Positions 27,944-42,069 of a stretch of DNA of 64,000 bases are shown here, in pieces. This DNA is from Zonotrichia leucophrys gambelii (taxonomy: Eukaryota > Chordata > Aves > Passeriformes > Passerellidae), in contig NC_088178.1 of assembly GCF_028769735.1 (NCBI RefSeq), positions 11,806,857-11,870,856 on the forward strand, written 5' to 3'. The notes below the pieces were generated by a model that saw nothing but the letters and a program-made list of their open reading frames with translations, searched no databases and had not been told where the DNA came from. The position numbers and the translations under genes were made by a program. How positions within the stretch are numbered: the stretch's first letter is position 1; each line of letters starts with the position of its first letter.

Positions 27944-30900
27944 GTAGAATGAGGTCAGAAAGAGGTGTTTTCTTCAGTGGGATTCTTTTGGGTTTGAGGC
28001 ACACTGGTATGGGAAAAATGCTTTTTCTAACCTTGTTTAGATCTTCTAACAGGCACTACTCAATCAGATTTACCAAGTCCATTCTTTGTCTTAAAGATGT
28101 ATAAGGATGGCTTTGAAGATATTTATTCCTTAAAGCACAAAATGGCTCCCATGAGAAGCAATAATACCCTTCCATCAAAGACAGGAATATAGCCATCCCA
28201 TATTCCCCAAACTGCATCTCACCTGCCTCACATTAAGGTATATCTATATTTGGAGAAAAGTCTCTCAGCAGCTAGATAAATGTCTTTATAGCAAAGAGTA
28301 AAGCTGAAGTGATTTCATATTTGATAGACTGAATGACACAGTACCATGGGGAATGCATTTTTTGTGGGGGGTTTCATAGGAACACATATCTCCACATCCA
28401 TAAGTCTGGTAGGTAATGCCTTGGCTGTGATGGATCCCAGCACTTTACATCCCACAGGTTTGCAGTGACCCTATAAAATTACTTTCAATCTTGCTGAAGT
28501 TGCAGTGGCAAGAAATATTTCTGACAAATAACCAGGAACCTGGCAGCAGGTCTAATAATGTAGTGTCAGGTTTCAAATGCTGCAGTTATCAGTCAGTCAC
28601 ATCACAGAGCAGGTCATGCATAGCAAAGAGATGCTTTATTAGCTTAAAGGAATATGCAGCATGTAGAAAATGATAGAATGCAACTACTGAGCAGAAGCCA
28701 GAACTGAAGCAAAATCCCCATCATGGCCCAGATAATGTGTGCCAGTCACAATCTTACTGGAGATCCATCCTAACCAGCACACATTAGTTAACAGCACAAC
28801 AATTCAGAAGCCATCCAGGCTCAAACCTGAATTTTGTCTTCTTGAGGTGAAAAGAGTAAACAGACAAGGAGGAAATTGATACACTTCCCTGAAAATGCAA
28901 GTCATTAAAAAAAACCATAACAAATAAAGAACTTCTCTGAGGCAATTTTTCACACTAAGACAGTGACCCTTGTCTTTTTCCAAAACAGACCAAAGCACTT
29001 CTCCAGACAATCACAACCAAGTGCAGGCCTTTTATTATTCAAGAGGCATAAAATGGTTATAAAGAGAGGAATGCAATCTTCAGGGATATAAAAAGGAATG
29101 ACTAGAGGTCAGGGGCCTCCTTTACTAACAAGCAGTGAACAACTGCAATTCACTATTGTTGGGCTACTTTGTGCAAACCAAACATCTTAATAAAACACAT
29201 TGTATATGGTGCTAAGCATTTATGAGGTGAGCTGCCTCTATGGACAGTCCTCCGCCTTACTCTGTCTTCCTAGCACTTTGCTGTAAGATTCAATACTTCT
29301 TTTAAAAGAATTGTTGAGCTGGTGGCAAATGCTAGATATTAAAAGGGTTTTGTTACAATCTCTCATTTGTTGCAGGAAAAACAAAGAAAAATATTCAAAT
29401 AGCTGCACAAGAAAAAACAAACTTGTTCTGTCTCACTTGATACAGCAATGGATACAGGAATGTCATATTTGTGATCCCTTATGTGTGATACAAATGTTGG
29501 ACAACATCCATAAGTGTCAAGGTACTGATAGATATCAAAGAAATATTAAATACCCATGACTTTCTATTTGCAGGATACATTAGAATCAAATTCACTTTCC
29601 TCCTGCTTAATTTAAAAATACTATTTCAAGTTCCAATGTGATTCAGAAATCTTTTCACCAGAAGCAATAGAAGGTGGGAATTTTTGTCCCCTTCTCCTCC
29701 CTACATCAGCACACCTGAATCCCTGGGCCCTTAGGAATATGGAACTGATATCACTGCAGCAGTACAGAGATTGGGAGAAATCTTCCGAGCCAAAACTGGG
29801 CTCATCACAGAAGGGTTGTTAACAGTAAATGGGAAATGCATCAGAACCAAGGGTGGAACATTAGAACATTACCCAGAGCATCTGATGAATATTTTTTTCT
29901 TCTTTGTTGGCAGAAAAAAAAAATCTACATAATAAATCTGATTGCCTTGAAATTGATTGCAGCTACTACCCCAACTCCTTGTTTCCCTCATCAGTCACCC
30001 CAGCACCCTGAAACCTGCCTTACCCAATCTATCCCACATCCTCTTGCTGTTCTCCCAGAGGTGCCGGCCTCATGTCACTGATACCCTGCTCTAGCTCAGT
30101 GTCACCAACTGATGAGTGCCACACAAGGGACACCCCCAGAGCACTCAAGAGAGCTCTCCCTGCTGAGGGCTTTCTCAACAGCTGCCTGTGATTGGTGAGT
30201 GCTGGCGGAGGAACATACCCATCCTCAAGGGAAACAATGCCAGAGAAACAGCACAGAGCTATAAAACAGTACTGACACTGAGACCCCTCCTGCAGAAAGG
30301 TAATTCACATCTTTTGTGGGCCATATTCTGCAAATAGATTAAAAACAGTATTTAATGAGCAAGATCAGTATTTTCAAGTGGAGGCTATAAAGCCGGTCAT
30401 CTCCATTTGCACTGAGGACTTGAAGGAAACAGCCTAAACTTCTGAAGTGCTGAGAACCATCTGCTCTTATTTGCCTCAGTAGTTATGAAAAATAAACTGT
30501 TTAATTACATACTTTGGCACGGACCTGATTGGCTAACTTCTGACTGCATAAGTAAAAAAAAAAAGTAGTGTCTGAAGTAGAATGATCTCACGTTCAAAGA
30601 AAATATTGCTTCCACTCACCATTTGGCCTTCTCCACGTCCTTCATTCAGTTCCAGAGTAACTATTTAAAACAAGTCTTTTACCCCTCCCATCTAATGCTA
30701 TAATATCAGTAAAAGCTCATATTTAAAATGACAAAAAAGTTTTCTCCCCTCCAAGAGAAGCAACACCAAAACACAAAATTGTACAGTGCTCATTGCTAGA
30801 ACTATCAGTATCATGAACTGAAATATATGCAATCAAAAAAATACCTCAGACTATCATATTTTTCCAGGCACGCCTCTATCACAAAATGAAGGGCAATGTG

Positions 30901-33900
30901 GAGATATGTAAACTAGCAGAAGCACTAGTAGGACATAGATATGGTGCAGTGAAGCATCATAAAGCCTTATATCACACTACTGCACCCAGGCTGAGCTCTG
31001 CCATCAATCCAGGCTTCCTGGCTCTGATACTGTCTTGTTCTGCTGTGGCCACACCAATTATATTCCGCTTTATTGCTGTGAAAAGATGCCTTTGATTCTT
31101 CAGGGGAGAACTAGCTCAGACTTGCAAAGGAACCAGTAAAATAAGAATAAAACACTAAATGTAAGAAAGAGGACAGTTTTAAGCATGCAGCATTGTTCTT
31201 ATTACTTTGTGTAGAACTATACTTTTTAAGTGCACACAAACACACACAGGTAAGACACATGGTGGGTTTGGAGGGGTGAGTTTCTTAATGCTGCTATAAT
31301 TCTGAAGGATCTTGAGCTTAGATTTGAAGCTGCTGCCCGGAAAGGTCAGTCTGAACTACAGACTATATACACCATCGTTGACATTGTATTTCTTAATCAT
31401 ATTGAAGCCCTAATCCCCACCAACACATCTACAAGCTGCTTCAGCACTAGCAGCTTATAGGGTGACAAAGATGTTTGAGAATCTACAAGGGTAATCAAAT
31501 GCATTTACATGGTCTCAAGTGATAAGCTATCTCTATGTCGGAAACCAGTAAAGTTTGAGGTACAGCTGTCATTTCCCATCAACTTTTGGCTCAAATGCTT
31601 GGGTTCTTTTCCAAAGGAGAGGAGCCTTGGCTAGGAAATGTGACATGGTCTGACAGGATTCAGGTGGGGATATCAGAAACAAGAGAGCAGGGCATCGGAG
31701 AGTACATCTGCCTCCAAAAAATCAGCCATTCCAATGCTTGGCTAAGAATAAGTCAAAAATCTCCCCCAGCTGGCAGATATCAGCCAAGAAATGAGAATAG
31801 TACCTATGCCAATCAAGATAAAGATAAAGAATATTTTAAGGAAGTTTTGATAGTGTCAAAAGATAATGATTTTTACTCAAAATAATGTCATTTTTTCATG
31901 GATTCTTAATTTAAAAAAGCATATGACATAGCTTTGTGCTTGCATAAATTGTTAATTTAATTAGTCATACCAGCATACCTAGCTTCTAAACAGCATCATT
32001 TTCCAGTGAATCACAAAGTGATTAACAAGTCTTTATTGTTTGTTTTGCCCTTGAGAAAACAGGTTCTCAAAGAGGCATAATGCATTATTACCTTTGGGTA
32101 CATTTTAGGCACATGACAGCTCAGAATGAGACACCTTTTCCATAGATTTTTCGTGTCCATATCCAGAGCTCTTAAAACAGACCTGTCCTTCAGATAAACA
32201 GCAGCACTAACAGGAATATTTGCTTCTATAGTCTATATTAAAAAGCTGCTAAATCAGAAGTAGAAACACTCAGTTACACTGAAGTACAGTATTCTGAGTT
32301 CAGATAGAAAATAATTTCCTTTTTGCCAAGGAAATGTACATCAAAATTAACAAATAATTGCTATTTCAACCCAATGTGCATTTCTTGAACAAAATATGCA
32401 ATCATACTCCACTGCAAACACTGAATAAATTTTCTTCCTCAAAAAAATTCTATCTTTTTGGGGTGGTGCATCCCTTCCCCCTTCTATGCTACTCTGTGGT
32501 CTGAGAAACGCTTGCTGGACTTGGCCTTGATGAGCCAGTTCTGCCTCCCTTACAGAGATAAAACTGTTTGTGAGAATGTATTGCAACCCACATGAGGAGA
32601 TGGTTCTCTTGGTAGAAGAACACTTCTTTTATCCCATCCTTCCATTGCCTAACTCAGCTCACTAGATATTTCCTTGAATAATTGCCACTACACAACTGCT
32701 AAGAGGGGGGGAAATGAGAGCAGAGGACTGCACTGGTTTTGTCAGGGGTACACTTGATTTTCCACAGAGTAGCTGGTGTGGAACTGTGTTTTGGATTTGT
32801 CACCAAAACACTGTTGCACAAATTGAAAACTAAGGAATCTTGTATTTGTTTCTACAAAATTTCAGGATATTTGATACTGAAATAATTCCTTTCTAATGCT
32901 GTTTCTCAGTGAATTGACACAGCAGCAAAAAGGAGTATATCTATACTATTACAGCGTCAGCATGAATTCATTGGCAGGCAGGAACTGTATCCTTGCCTCT
33001 CCAAAGTTTGTCTTCCCAGGTTTTATGGAGTGATTCAAGGCAAGAATCCAGGTTAAGATCGTGCAATGTCCTATCCATAGAAAACTCATGTGCCTAAATA
33101 GCTTTAAATTCTTTAGCACCAGCCATTCTCTACCTGAATTTTTGTCACCCTTTTGATCCTTAGTCTGTTGCTCTAAACAATGCTTTGCTGTGCTTCTCTT
33201 CAGTAGGGACTATCAGAGAACCCACAGCTTGGTCTTCATCCCATGTCCTTCCAAGCATGGCATGTCTGCAGTATTTTCCATAGGAAAAAGTGTAAAGCAA
33301 TTGTAATGCAGAGTTTCTTCCATTTGCTTTTCTGAAAGCCTTTTTTTTCTTTTTTAACCTTTCTGGTCACGCAAAATACACACTTCTTCCCAAGTCTCAT
33401 GTTTAGTGAAGTATAAGATTACACACAAACAGTTTCCAAATCTCTACTCCCTAAACCTGCAGCCAGAAATACAGTCTGGATGGAAAACACCTCACAGATA
33501 TTGTTGCCATGGCAAAGCTTAATACAAGTTTAGAGACTGGGCATGCAGCCAAAAAGAAAATGAGGAGAGCTGACACATGACATTTCCCCCTTTGTTTTTT
33601 TCACATAATTTGCTTTCTGCAGCTCATCTCAAGAGCACAAGAAATGTTTCAGCTTCAATTATCTCCACAGGAGCTTCATTTTTCCCCCCTTTCCTTTTTT
33701 CCTCTAAGAAAACAATCAGAGCTATTGTGACTTTTTGGGATTTTTTTCATTTCAATTCCCAAACAATTATATATGCTCATTGCAAATAATTCCTAAAAAT
33801 ATTGTTAGCATATGTTCCATTGATTTCCTCTTTATTAAAATAAACTAGATTTGAAGATGGGAACACAAACCTAATGGCTTCTCTTCAACAACAGTTTAAT

Positions 33901-34199
33901 TTTATAGCCATTAAGGGCAACATTTTCAGGGGGGAAAAAAGTACCAGTATATGGTAAAACACATTTTAATCTTTTTCATATCATTCTAAACTGAGCTTAC
34001 AAACCCTGACACTTATTGTATCACTGTTTAAGTCCCATCATTTTCAGCCAGTGTTGGGCAAGGCCGATATAACCTGATCCAGCAATTGCATCCAGCTAAC
34101 TTTAACATAAACTGTACAGTAAAATTCCAGTATCTTGAAATATAGAGATTCTATATAAGGTATAGAGCCTCCAAGCCCTCTGATCCATTATTTTGTGAA
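27944..34199. other. AT-rich intron-like sequence
   Basis: Apart from the small candidate exon at 30620-30660, only chance frames are seen (for example 31586-31885 plus and 32347-32586 minus). Neither has flanking splice sites that I trust. Confidence 0.45.
30620..30660 (-). other. Candidate 41-bp exon
   Basis: On the minus strand, acceptor ACTTGTTTTAAATAG precedes 30660 and donor AAATG|GTGAGTGGAAG follows 30620. One frame is open and hydrophilic (LELNEGRGEGQM), with one base carried over from the previous exon. It is too short to judge alone. Confidence 0.2.
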
Positions 34200-34450
34200 C
34201 TTGGCCAAAGCCATCACTCTGCAGGGGTTCTGGTGGCACAAGGAGTTGGTGGCCACTGCCAGCCCAGTCCTGGAGCAGCCCTGGCCCAGGTGGGGCTGCC
34301 TCTGCCCAGTGCTGCTGAATGCCTGACTCAGCCCCACTGTGCTCCCCAGCTGCCTCTTCCCTTTCTAGCCCCAAGACACCTGAGCAGAGCTTTCAGCAGT
34401 CACATGAGCACAGCCTACAGAATGCTGCACCTGCTGCATGTCTGAGCCCT
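34200..34450. other. GC-rich block, unassigned
   Basis: This abruptly GC-rich patch in AT-rich surroundings has frames on both strands (proline/alanine-rich) that are compositional. It is possibly an old retroelement fragment; I could not match it to a family. Confidence 0.35.
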
Positions 34451-35995
34451 GTTGGCATTCTGCCACAATTCCAGAAAGCTTCTCTTCTTTGGATAGCAAT
34501 GATGCTAAAGGTTGAGCACATCTGGTCTGCTATAACAGAAAGCAAATTGAACTTAGCATCTGGTACCTATAACCTGGTCATACATCTTCATTATTCCAAA
34601 CAATCAATTCCATAAAAACTTCTCCTTTCAAATATTCTGAGGTTTTCATTTTATTCAAACTCCAAAACAAAATTTAGAGTATCTTTTACATGAATGAAAC
34701 TTTAGCTCCCAATTGATTTTAAGAAATCCATTACAAAACAAATAACTTCATGGCAAAAAGGAAAGGTTTGAGCTGTTCCACTGTATTCTGTACATCACAG
34801 TAATTAGTTGGAGGCCTAGATGTCTGAACTCTTTCGTAAGATGTAGGCTGTCAGACATGCCTCTTAGCAGGATTTGTAGCAAACAAGTAAACCCTTGGTG
34901 AAGCATTCTAAAACTCAGAAATACTTTAAACCCACAGCCTCAATGAAATAAAATTGTGAGGCAGGAAAGTAATCAGTAGGCTAGTGCATAGAATAAACTT
35001 GTACAGCAGGTGTAAGGTGGACAACCCTTTGAAATGCTGAAGTTCTCAGTAGCAATATTAAATTAGAAGGAAATAAAATAGAAACATGAGCCACTGATTC
35101 ATGATCTTGAGTTTATAGAGAAGGGCTGGTAGTCACTACCCTTAACTACAAGGACAGCCATTCTCCTGTCACATGGAAGCAATCACTTATTGGCAAAAGC
35201 ACCTGGAGGGATGCTACAAAGCATAAATGCCACAGGCAGGCATTTCCAGTAAGATCAGGAGTTGTTTCACATCAGTGGTGACAGTGTTCATCTGAAATGA
35301 CTCAATGTGGACTAGGTTGAAAAAAGCACCCTATAACCTGATGGCTTTATGAACATAATGAGAACACTGCATGGCAGTACAGGAGGGTTCACAACTGCTG
35401 CAATCTATTTAGCCATCTGTCCAGCAAAAGGTCACTGTAATTAACAGTTTAAAGACACATACTGACATGGAAAAGTAGAGGCCAGACTTCACATAAAAAG
35501 GGAATCTAAATCAAGAAAATAAATGCTTGGGTTCCAGAGATAACACCATTAATTTCTTCCAGAACACAGATCCATTCCCATATAAAGTGCTGTAGAAAAA
35601 GCTTAACTCAGTCCTTCACAAAAAGGCTTTAGCAACCCCATGAGGCAAGTAGAAATATGTTAAATTCTTATTGAGTGAAAAATACATGGGTATTTTCATG
35701 GGTATATCCATAAAATCCAGCAGTTAATGAGAATGTAATATCTGCCAGCTGCCATAATCAAGACACAGCAACTCAACTAGTTTAAATACCACAGTTAAAG
35801 AATGACCACCTGCCAAAGCACATTTAACTTCAGGTACCATCTCTGCAATTGACAAAATAGACATCCATTCCAAAGATAATCCTAAAATTACCATTTTCTC
35901 ACTTAGTGGATTTATGTGATTTAACATGCAGTCATTTTCTCATTAAGACCTAAATATAAAGTACTTGAACAAGTGATTGCTGTATTCAAACCATT
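34451..35995. other. AT-rich non-coding sequence, no gene seen
   Basis: No coding, RNA or transposon signal was recognised. Confidence 0.5.
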
Positions 35996-36189
35996 TCAGA
36001 GCACTTCTTTAATCGTGTTCCTGCCTGTGGTACCCAGAACATGCAATGATTTGCTTTTAAAAGCCAGCATGCTGTAGGAGTCAGGGATCCTCAAGCTGCT
36101 TCCCACATCCAGTTGCTGCAGGAAGTAGCTGCCCACTGGGGCCTGGACAGGTCCAGCATTAAAGCCAGTCAGCTTTTCTGCAGCCTCCC
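35996..36189 (-). CDS. Candidate exon or old retrocopy, unidentified
   Basis: On the minus strand an acceptor-like CCTTGCTTGCAG precedes 36189. The frame to the stop at 35996 is open and looks protein-like (AGPVQAPVGSYFLQQLDVG, then LRIPDSYSMLAFKSK). The same frame stays open upstream to about 36250. No motif is recognised. An internal GGTACC could act as a donor but is weak. Alternatives are an inserted retroelement fragment or a chance frame in a GC-richer patch. Confidence 0.25.
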
Positions 36190-36500
36190 CTGCAAGCAAG
36201 GTCACCACTGCAGAGACCCCATCTAAGCCTTTGAAAACCTGGACCTTCAATCCTTTGGACCTGCTCTTGTCCTCTCAGAGTTCTGGTTTATCAGATAACC
36301 CTGGAGCAATGACAATTACACATCCTGAGCCAAGGACACAGTCACTGCCAGTGGCCTTGCACCTTCCCCAGGGCAGCTGGAAACTGCTGTATGACCAATA
36401 TACACACACTTCCACAGCTGAAGGAAGGGAGCAGTGATTGCCAAAGCCTGCTGATTAGCTAACACCAGACAGGTAACAAATGATATCATTTACTGGAGGG

Positions 36501-36550
36501 GAAAAAAAAACCAAAACAAAACCAAACCAAAAAAAAACAAAAAACCCACC
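36501..36550. repeat. A-rich (AAAACC)-like low-complexity run
   Basis: About 50 bases contain almost only A with interspersed CC, forming an imperfect simple repeat. Confidence 0.85.
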
Positions 36551-38417
36551 AATTCAATTTTAAGAGCAAAGTACTTTTCCTTACAGAAATGGTGACACAT
36601 TAAAAAACCGGATTTACAGAGGTAGCAGATTTTCTCATGTAAATGGATCCTAAGTGCATCTGAGATATTAAAAAAAGAAATCAGAGACAGTCAAGTTTTT
36701 TAAATTTACTGTTCATAGGCTCCACATTATTTACTTGCTAAGGTATCAAACTGCTACAGGAATAACCATGTCTAAATACCACCTTCCCAACCTCAAAACA
36801 GCCCTTCTCAAAAGTCACAAAACAGTGCAGCTTTCAGTGAAAACTAGCAGAAAGCTAATAGCCAGATCTCTTTAAATATAAGTGTATTCTTAATTTCCAT
36901 TTGCTACAGTAAAGTGTGACAGACACAGGCTGGATCATGAGGCTTGTGAAAATCAGAACACCCCCTGAATTCTTAAAGAGCTTTCAGGGGTGCCCAAATA
37001 TTTCTGGCACACAGTGAACAAAGTCTGAGATATGACATGAAACGAAGATGTTTTTAGGAATACCATTTCTATTCCTCACATTCCATGAAGGCATAGAAAA
37101 TGATGCCACATATATCCAGCCCTAGCTTGTAATGATGGCACTGCAACATGAATTTTGAGAGGGGTTCCTAAACAATATATCTTTAATATAGTTCACCAAA
37201 ATGATGATACTCATCTATCAGAGCAACCTAGGTGACACAGGGGTTTGGGGTGGAAGAGGACAGGACAACACTGCATGAAGCCAAACCTTCAAGTACCAAG
37301 GCACTGAAAACTAACAACTGCATTTAGAAGTCCATTCCTACCCTAGTTATCTGACCATTCATAATGAAAACAAACTTAGCCAGGCACTCTGAGTGATTTC
37401 ACACAACTATCTCTAATTACCTGTTAAAAAACTTATTCATTAGTGACCACTGTGTTACAAGAGGGTTTCAGAAGCTGGGACTGGCTGGAAAGCAGTACAT
37501 TAACTAAAAATGCCTTCCTAATCAGAATTCATAAAATAACTTGTACAGCTCTGTTCTCTAATAAATAACAAACCCTGTGTTGAAATGCTTTCTTCCTCTC
37601 ATTCACAACAACATGAGATATGGTATTTCAGTCCTGTTCTCAATAGGCATCCATAATAAATATATACTGAATAAATGACATACTCTTCCACATCTAGAGA
37701 AAGGCCATTAGTGAACCAAACACTGAGAGACCTCTGGACACCAGTAACTAAGAACACAGCCATTCTCTTCAGCTTTCCATTTCTTTTTGACCTGTTTAGT
37801 ATTTGGGAAAACACCCTAAAACTTTAAATAATAGTTTTGAAATTGTCCAGTGATTTAGGATTACACAGAGTAGAATGCTATATTATTCAGATATTTGTAT
37901 CCCTTTAATTAAAACTTATGACTTCATAGCACAAGAAAAGTTTGTCCTTGAGGTGAGATCACAGAAACAACCTACCCAACAAAGGTGTTTGCAGGTTACA
38001 TGAAATGCCAAGAACATTTTGAAGAGCATGTAATGGATGTTAGAAATAAAGTTGCCTCAAGTTTTCCTCTTCCCCCACAAAATTATTTCAATGACAAAAA
38101 ACTCCTGCTGTTGAGAATGAAAAACTAAGTCAATAGTCACATAGCCAAAGCAACAAAAATCCTCAGGTTTAGAAAATTAGTATGGCCTTGGAAAGAGCCA
38201 ACCCACAGGTGAGAGCAGCCACCCCCTCACTCAGCTGTGAGCAAATCCTTAAGTTGCTCTTATTGGTTTTCCCTGAACTTACTGAAGGCACTGCTGGTTT
38301 TTTGTCTTGGCTTTAGACAACAAGAACTCCCTATATGGGGGACTTTGTCTCTTCACAGAAATCAGTCTCTATATAGAAGTTCCACAGAATTTTTTTAAGC
38401 ACTTCACAAATAACATC

Positions 38418-38455
38418 TCCATACAAAATGCTTACTTCCATACAAAATGTTTACT
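38418..38455. repeat. Near-perfect 19-bp tandem duplication
   Basis: TCCATACAAAATGCTTACT is followed directly by the same unit with one change (C to T). It lies immediately beside the candidate donor at 38459 and supplies additional GTAAG-like minus-strand sites. Confidence 0.85.
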
Positions 38456-38459
38456 TTAC

Positions 38460-38493
38460 CTTATGTGAACAATCCAAACAAGCATAATATCCT
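38460..38493 (-). other. Candidate 34-bp exon
   Basis: A very strong minus-strand acceptor (TTCTCCTGCCTTTCTCACAG) precedes 38493 and a donor (CATAAG|GTAAAGTAA) follows 38460. Two frames are open (one reads GYYACLDCSHK). No identity can be given from 34 bp. Confidence 0.22.
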
Positions 38494-40389
38494 CTGTGAG
38501 AAAGGCAGGAGAAATCTGCATGCTTTTCCTCCTCTGCAAATTATGCAAGCACCAACACAACCCCCCTGGGACTACTCCATTAGCATCAGGTTACATTGAA
38601 GCAGCATCAAAAGCCAGAATACATCTCCTTAAATCATGCAGCACACACTCTGCACACTGTGCCCAATTGCAGAAGTACAGAAAAACAAAGGGGCAGCTTC
38701 TAATGTCACAGCTGACTTAAGTGTGATTCAAAGAGCTCACTGAGGTCAAAGGGGGGAAAGGGCTGGCATAAATCTCAATGTAATTCCACTGAGTTGTGTG
38801 TGAGCACAGCTCTTGAGGCAGATTACCTGCCACAACATGGCCTCTCAAGCTCCTCTTGGAGTGCACTAAATTCCCAGCTTATAAAATTACCATGACCTAT
38901 CAGCTGTGGTAGTTTAGACCCACATCTGCTCCCACCATGTAGTACTCCACATCCCACTGCAAGTGACTCTGAGTGCAGGTACCTCTAGGCTGGCTGCTGC
39001 TCCATAACCACAGCGACCCAGGCAGGGAAAATCCATTTGCAATTGTTTGTAGCCACAGTCTCAGCACTCCCAGGTTCAGCTGGAGTCAGCCTGAAACAGT
39101 CTTCTTTATCCTGTGGGGTTGAAAAAAAAGCATCCTTTCAGAAAAATAACACAACAGGAGCCCACAGCAAGCTGCTGCTAAGTGGGTGGCTGAAAGGGTC
39201 ACAAAAAGGTCCTCCAGATCAAAGAGCAGAATGATACCTCTAAGACAGCCAAGAACAAATCAAAGCAACATAGGCAGACTTCTGGCAACAATGAAGCTGC
39301 TGGTCAATAATAGAGGGCACAGAGAGAGCCACAATACACAGGTAAATGAGGATAGGAACTCAAACTGATGGGGTGGGGAGGAAAACTTCAACTGCTACTC
39401 TGGTTCTCAGATGAACACAAGAGCCAGAGGCAGCCTAAACCTTGGAATTTTGTGCATCCTGGGACAGGTTCCACTACACACTGGGGCTGGGGAGGAGCAT
39501 TTCACAGCACTGCACCTTTCAACAATATGAAACACATATCACAGCACCTTAAGAGTGTTGCACAGCATTCTAACAGGGTATTTCATGTTGCACAATGCAT
39601 TAATAGACAGAAGAGACTATTTGGGGAGAACATGATATAACAGTGATTTGCATTCACATGAGAATTCACCAAAAAAAAAGAGGTATTTATGTGGTAGGAA
39701 TAAGAGGCAGACACTTAGTCTCTTCTGTTCAAACCATTTTTTGTAGAACTGTATTCTACCATATTTCCCCAAGACATAAAATGGAATTTTAAGAAGTAGT
39801 GTTATATAATGGTGATGGCATTGCAAAGCAGACCTGCCCTGCCACTTGCTCTAGACTAGACCACTGTGCTTTTTCTGTACCTCAGGGGAAATAGTCTGGT
39901 AAAGTATTTTGTTCTGTATCTTTTTGTGCTCTTTTTTTACTTCTAAACAGCCAACCCACTGATTTCCTTAGTATACAAAGAAAAAAATTAATTAGTTCTT
40001 CAAAATAGATTCCTACACTGTTGCCAAACTCATTAATGCAAACTGAGCCCTTCCTACACCACCTCTCACACTCAGCAAGCTCCCCCCAGCCCTGCTGCCC
40101 TTCCCAGAGCCAAGCTCTCCTGAACAGGCACACACAGGCATATTAAATGCACACCACATAAAGACACAGGGGGTAAATTTTCTTTCAAATACAGGCTGTA
40201 AGAGAAGAGGTGTTAAAAACCAGAATCTTTAGTTTCAATACTGGGAAAAGTCCAAAGGGGTGGTAACACAAATAAAAGATTTTTTTCTTAATCTGTGCTG
40301 GAAATTGGAAAGAATAACAACCATCTGCTACTTTCAGTTTTCTTGTGGACACTGTATTGAATGATGCAGTGTTTTGCCTTTCAGTGCTT

Positions 40390-40930
40390 CAAAAACTGTG
40401 CAAGGATCTGCAGGGGAAGCTGAGAGGAAAGGAATAACGAGACTGAAGATGGCCCCGATGTCTGAGGTCCAGACAGCTCAGCAAGGGAGCTCGGAGCTGC
40501 CAGGAAGGCAGTGAAGGGACACAGCAGGACCCAGCAGAGCCACAGAGCCAGCAGCCTGAGTGCTCAACAGCTCGCTGCAGAGAGCCTGCCTCTGAGCCAG
40601 GGCTCGGTGGAAAATAACAGCAAGAAGGAGCTCAGAGCAAAAAGAGCACTTGGCCTGAGACCATGCTGCAGGCAGGGACTGTGCTTCTCCAGGAGCAGCT
40701 CGCTGCAGCCCCTCAGTGCTGGGAGCAGCTGGCCCCAGCCAGTTCCTGCCCCCACCAGCCCCTGGCACTGCTCAGAGCCCTCAGTGCCTCCAGCCATGCT
40801 CTGGTGCCCTGCCACAGCTGTCCCACATCCCTGCAGTAGGCCAAGCTGAAAGCAGCTTGCAGAGCAGAAACCTTTTTCTGCACCTCATTTTTTCCAAGCA
40901 CTGGCATATTCCTGTACTGACTACCTAACT
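40390..40930. other. GC-rich block, unassigned repeat-like
   Basis: A GC-rich, CpG-poor stretch has overlapping frames on both strands and the motif CAGCTCGCTGCAG twice (near 40570 and 40698). The frames are rich in A, P, S and L and look compositional. It may be an old LTR or other retroelement fragment. An AATAAA (near 41041) and a 24-A tract follow downstream. Confidence 0.35.
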
Positions 40931-42069
40931 GTGAACTCCCCTACCATTTATTTCCAACTTCCACCACTTTAACTTGAACTTGACTCAAACGTTTGGGTGT
41001 GTGCCCCAAAACAACCACAAAAATTGTAGTAATTCCATTCAATAAAACTAAAGAACAAATGCTAAAAACTTTAGTGTACTTGCATAGATTCAGGTATTCA
41101 ACAGATTCAACAGCCAGACCTACCAAAACCAGCTGAAGTTATCAAGCACAAAAAAAAAAAAAAAAAAAAAAAATCCATGTAAGCATACTAAATAATATTT
41201 AGAAATTCCAAAGCATTCTTCTTGACACTTCATAAGCTAGTTCCAATATTCTGTGGAAGCACTGAAGAAAAATGCTCAAATAAATATTAAAATTCACTTT
41301 AAAATAATACTAAACAAGTTTGTTTTACTTAAAATTTCATTAGTTTTGAGAAAAATGTCTATTAAGAACTCACCATACTGCATTCCCATTATCTTTTCAA
41401 CTTTAGTAATTTTTATTACAATATAAATGGAGCATAAAAAGTTGAAGGCAAAATTCTAATAAGCACACACACAAGCTTTTCATAAAAAAGACATTGTAGA
41501 AAGTATCTCACATACCAAACACAAAAATACAATTTGAATTTGTAATGAAACCAATTATGGTTTCATGAAAATACTCAAGAAATAATACTCCAAAATGCTT
41601 TCATGAAACATTACTGTTACATCAGACAACGTCATAAAACACTAAAAATTACATACCATAGCCACAACTCCAAAAGTCACTAAAACCAGCTCCATACTCA
41701 CAGCAAGTGTCCTCAAAGCTCTCTCAACATCTTACTAACTCCCCACCTCTCCAGCATTTAACTCCTCTCACAAGCCCAAACCATCCTGCAGCTGTTATAT
41801 ACCCACCCAATTTGTTTCTGTGATTGAAGTCAGCTGCAGGCAATTGAGACTAATGATGATCAGGTGATCAGAGTCTCCCAGAATAACAAGGGCCATGACT
41901 GACATTCTCATCCATGGCAACTGGGGAAAACAAATGAAAAAAACCAAGACCATGCTGGACCCCACCACCATGAGCCTTTCTTCGTGAAGGACCCAGCTTC
42001 TGATCATTTAGGACTTAATTGTTATTGCTCAAAAGTTGGAACTTCACTGACTTTCACAGGGCAACATAG
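40931..42069. other. AT-rich sequence with poly(A) tract
   Basis: This includes the A24 tract at 41150-41173 and a minus-strand donor-like site (AGTATG|GTGAGTTC) at about 41370. The sequence upstream of that donor is open in one frame back to an acceptor-like CTTATTAG. No firm exon is called. Confidence 0.4.
41150..41173 (+). repeat. A24 homopolymer
   Basis: There are 24 consecutive A residues. An AATAAA lies about 110 bases upstream, so a retroposed poly(A) tail is possible, but no target duplication was found. Confidence 0.9.

Larger units (their letters stand above)
36251..40389. other. AT-rich non-coding sequence with small repeats
   Basis: It contains the low-complexity run at 36501-36550, a tandem duplication at 38418-38455 and a 34-bp candidate exon at 38460-38493. 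No longer coding region is supported; frames near 39.0-39.6 kb lack motifs. Confidence 0.45.
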
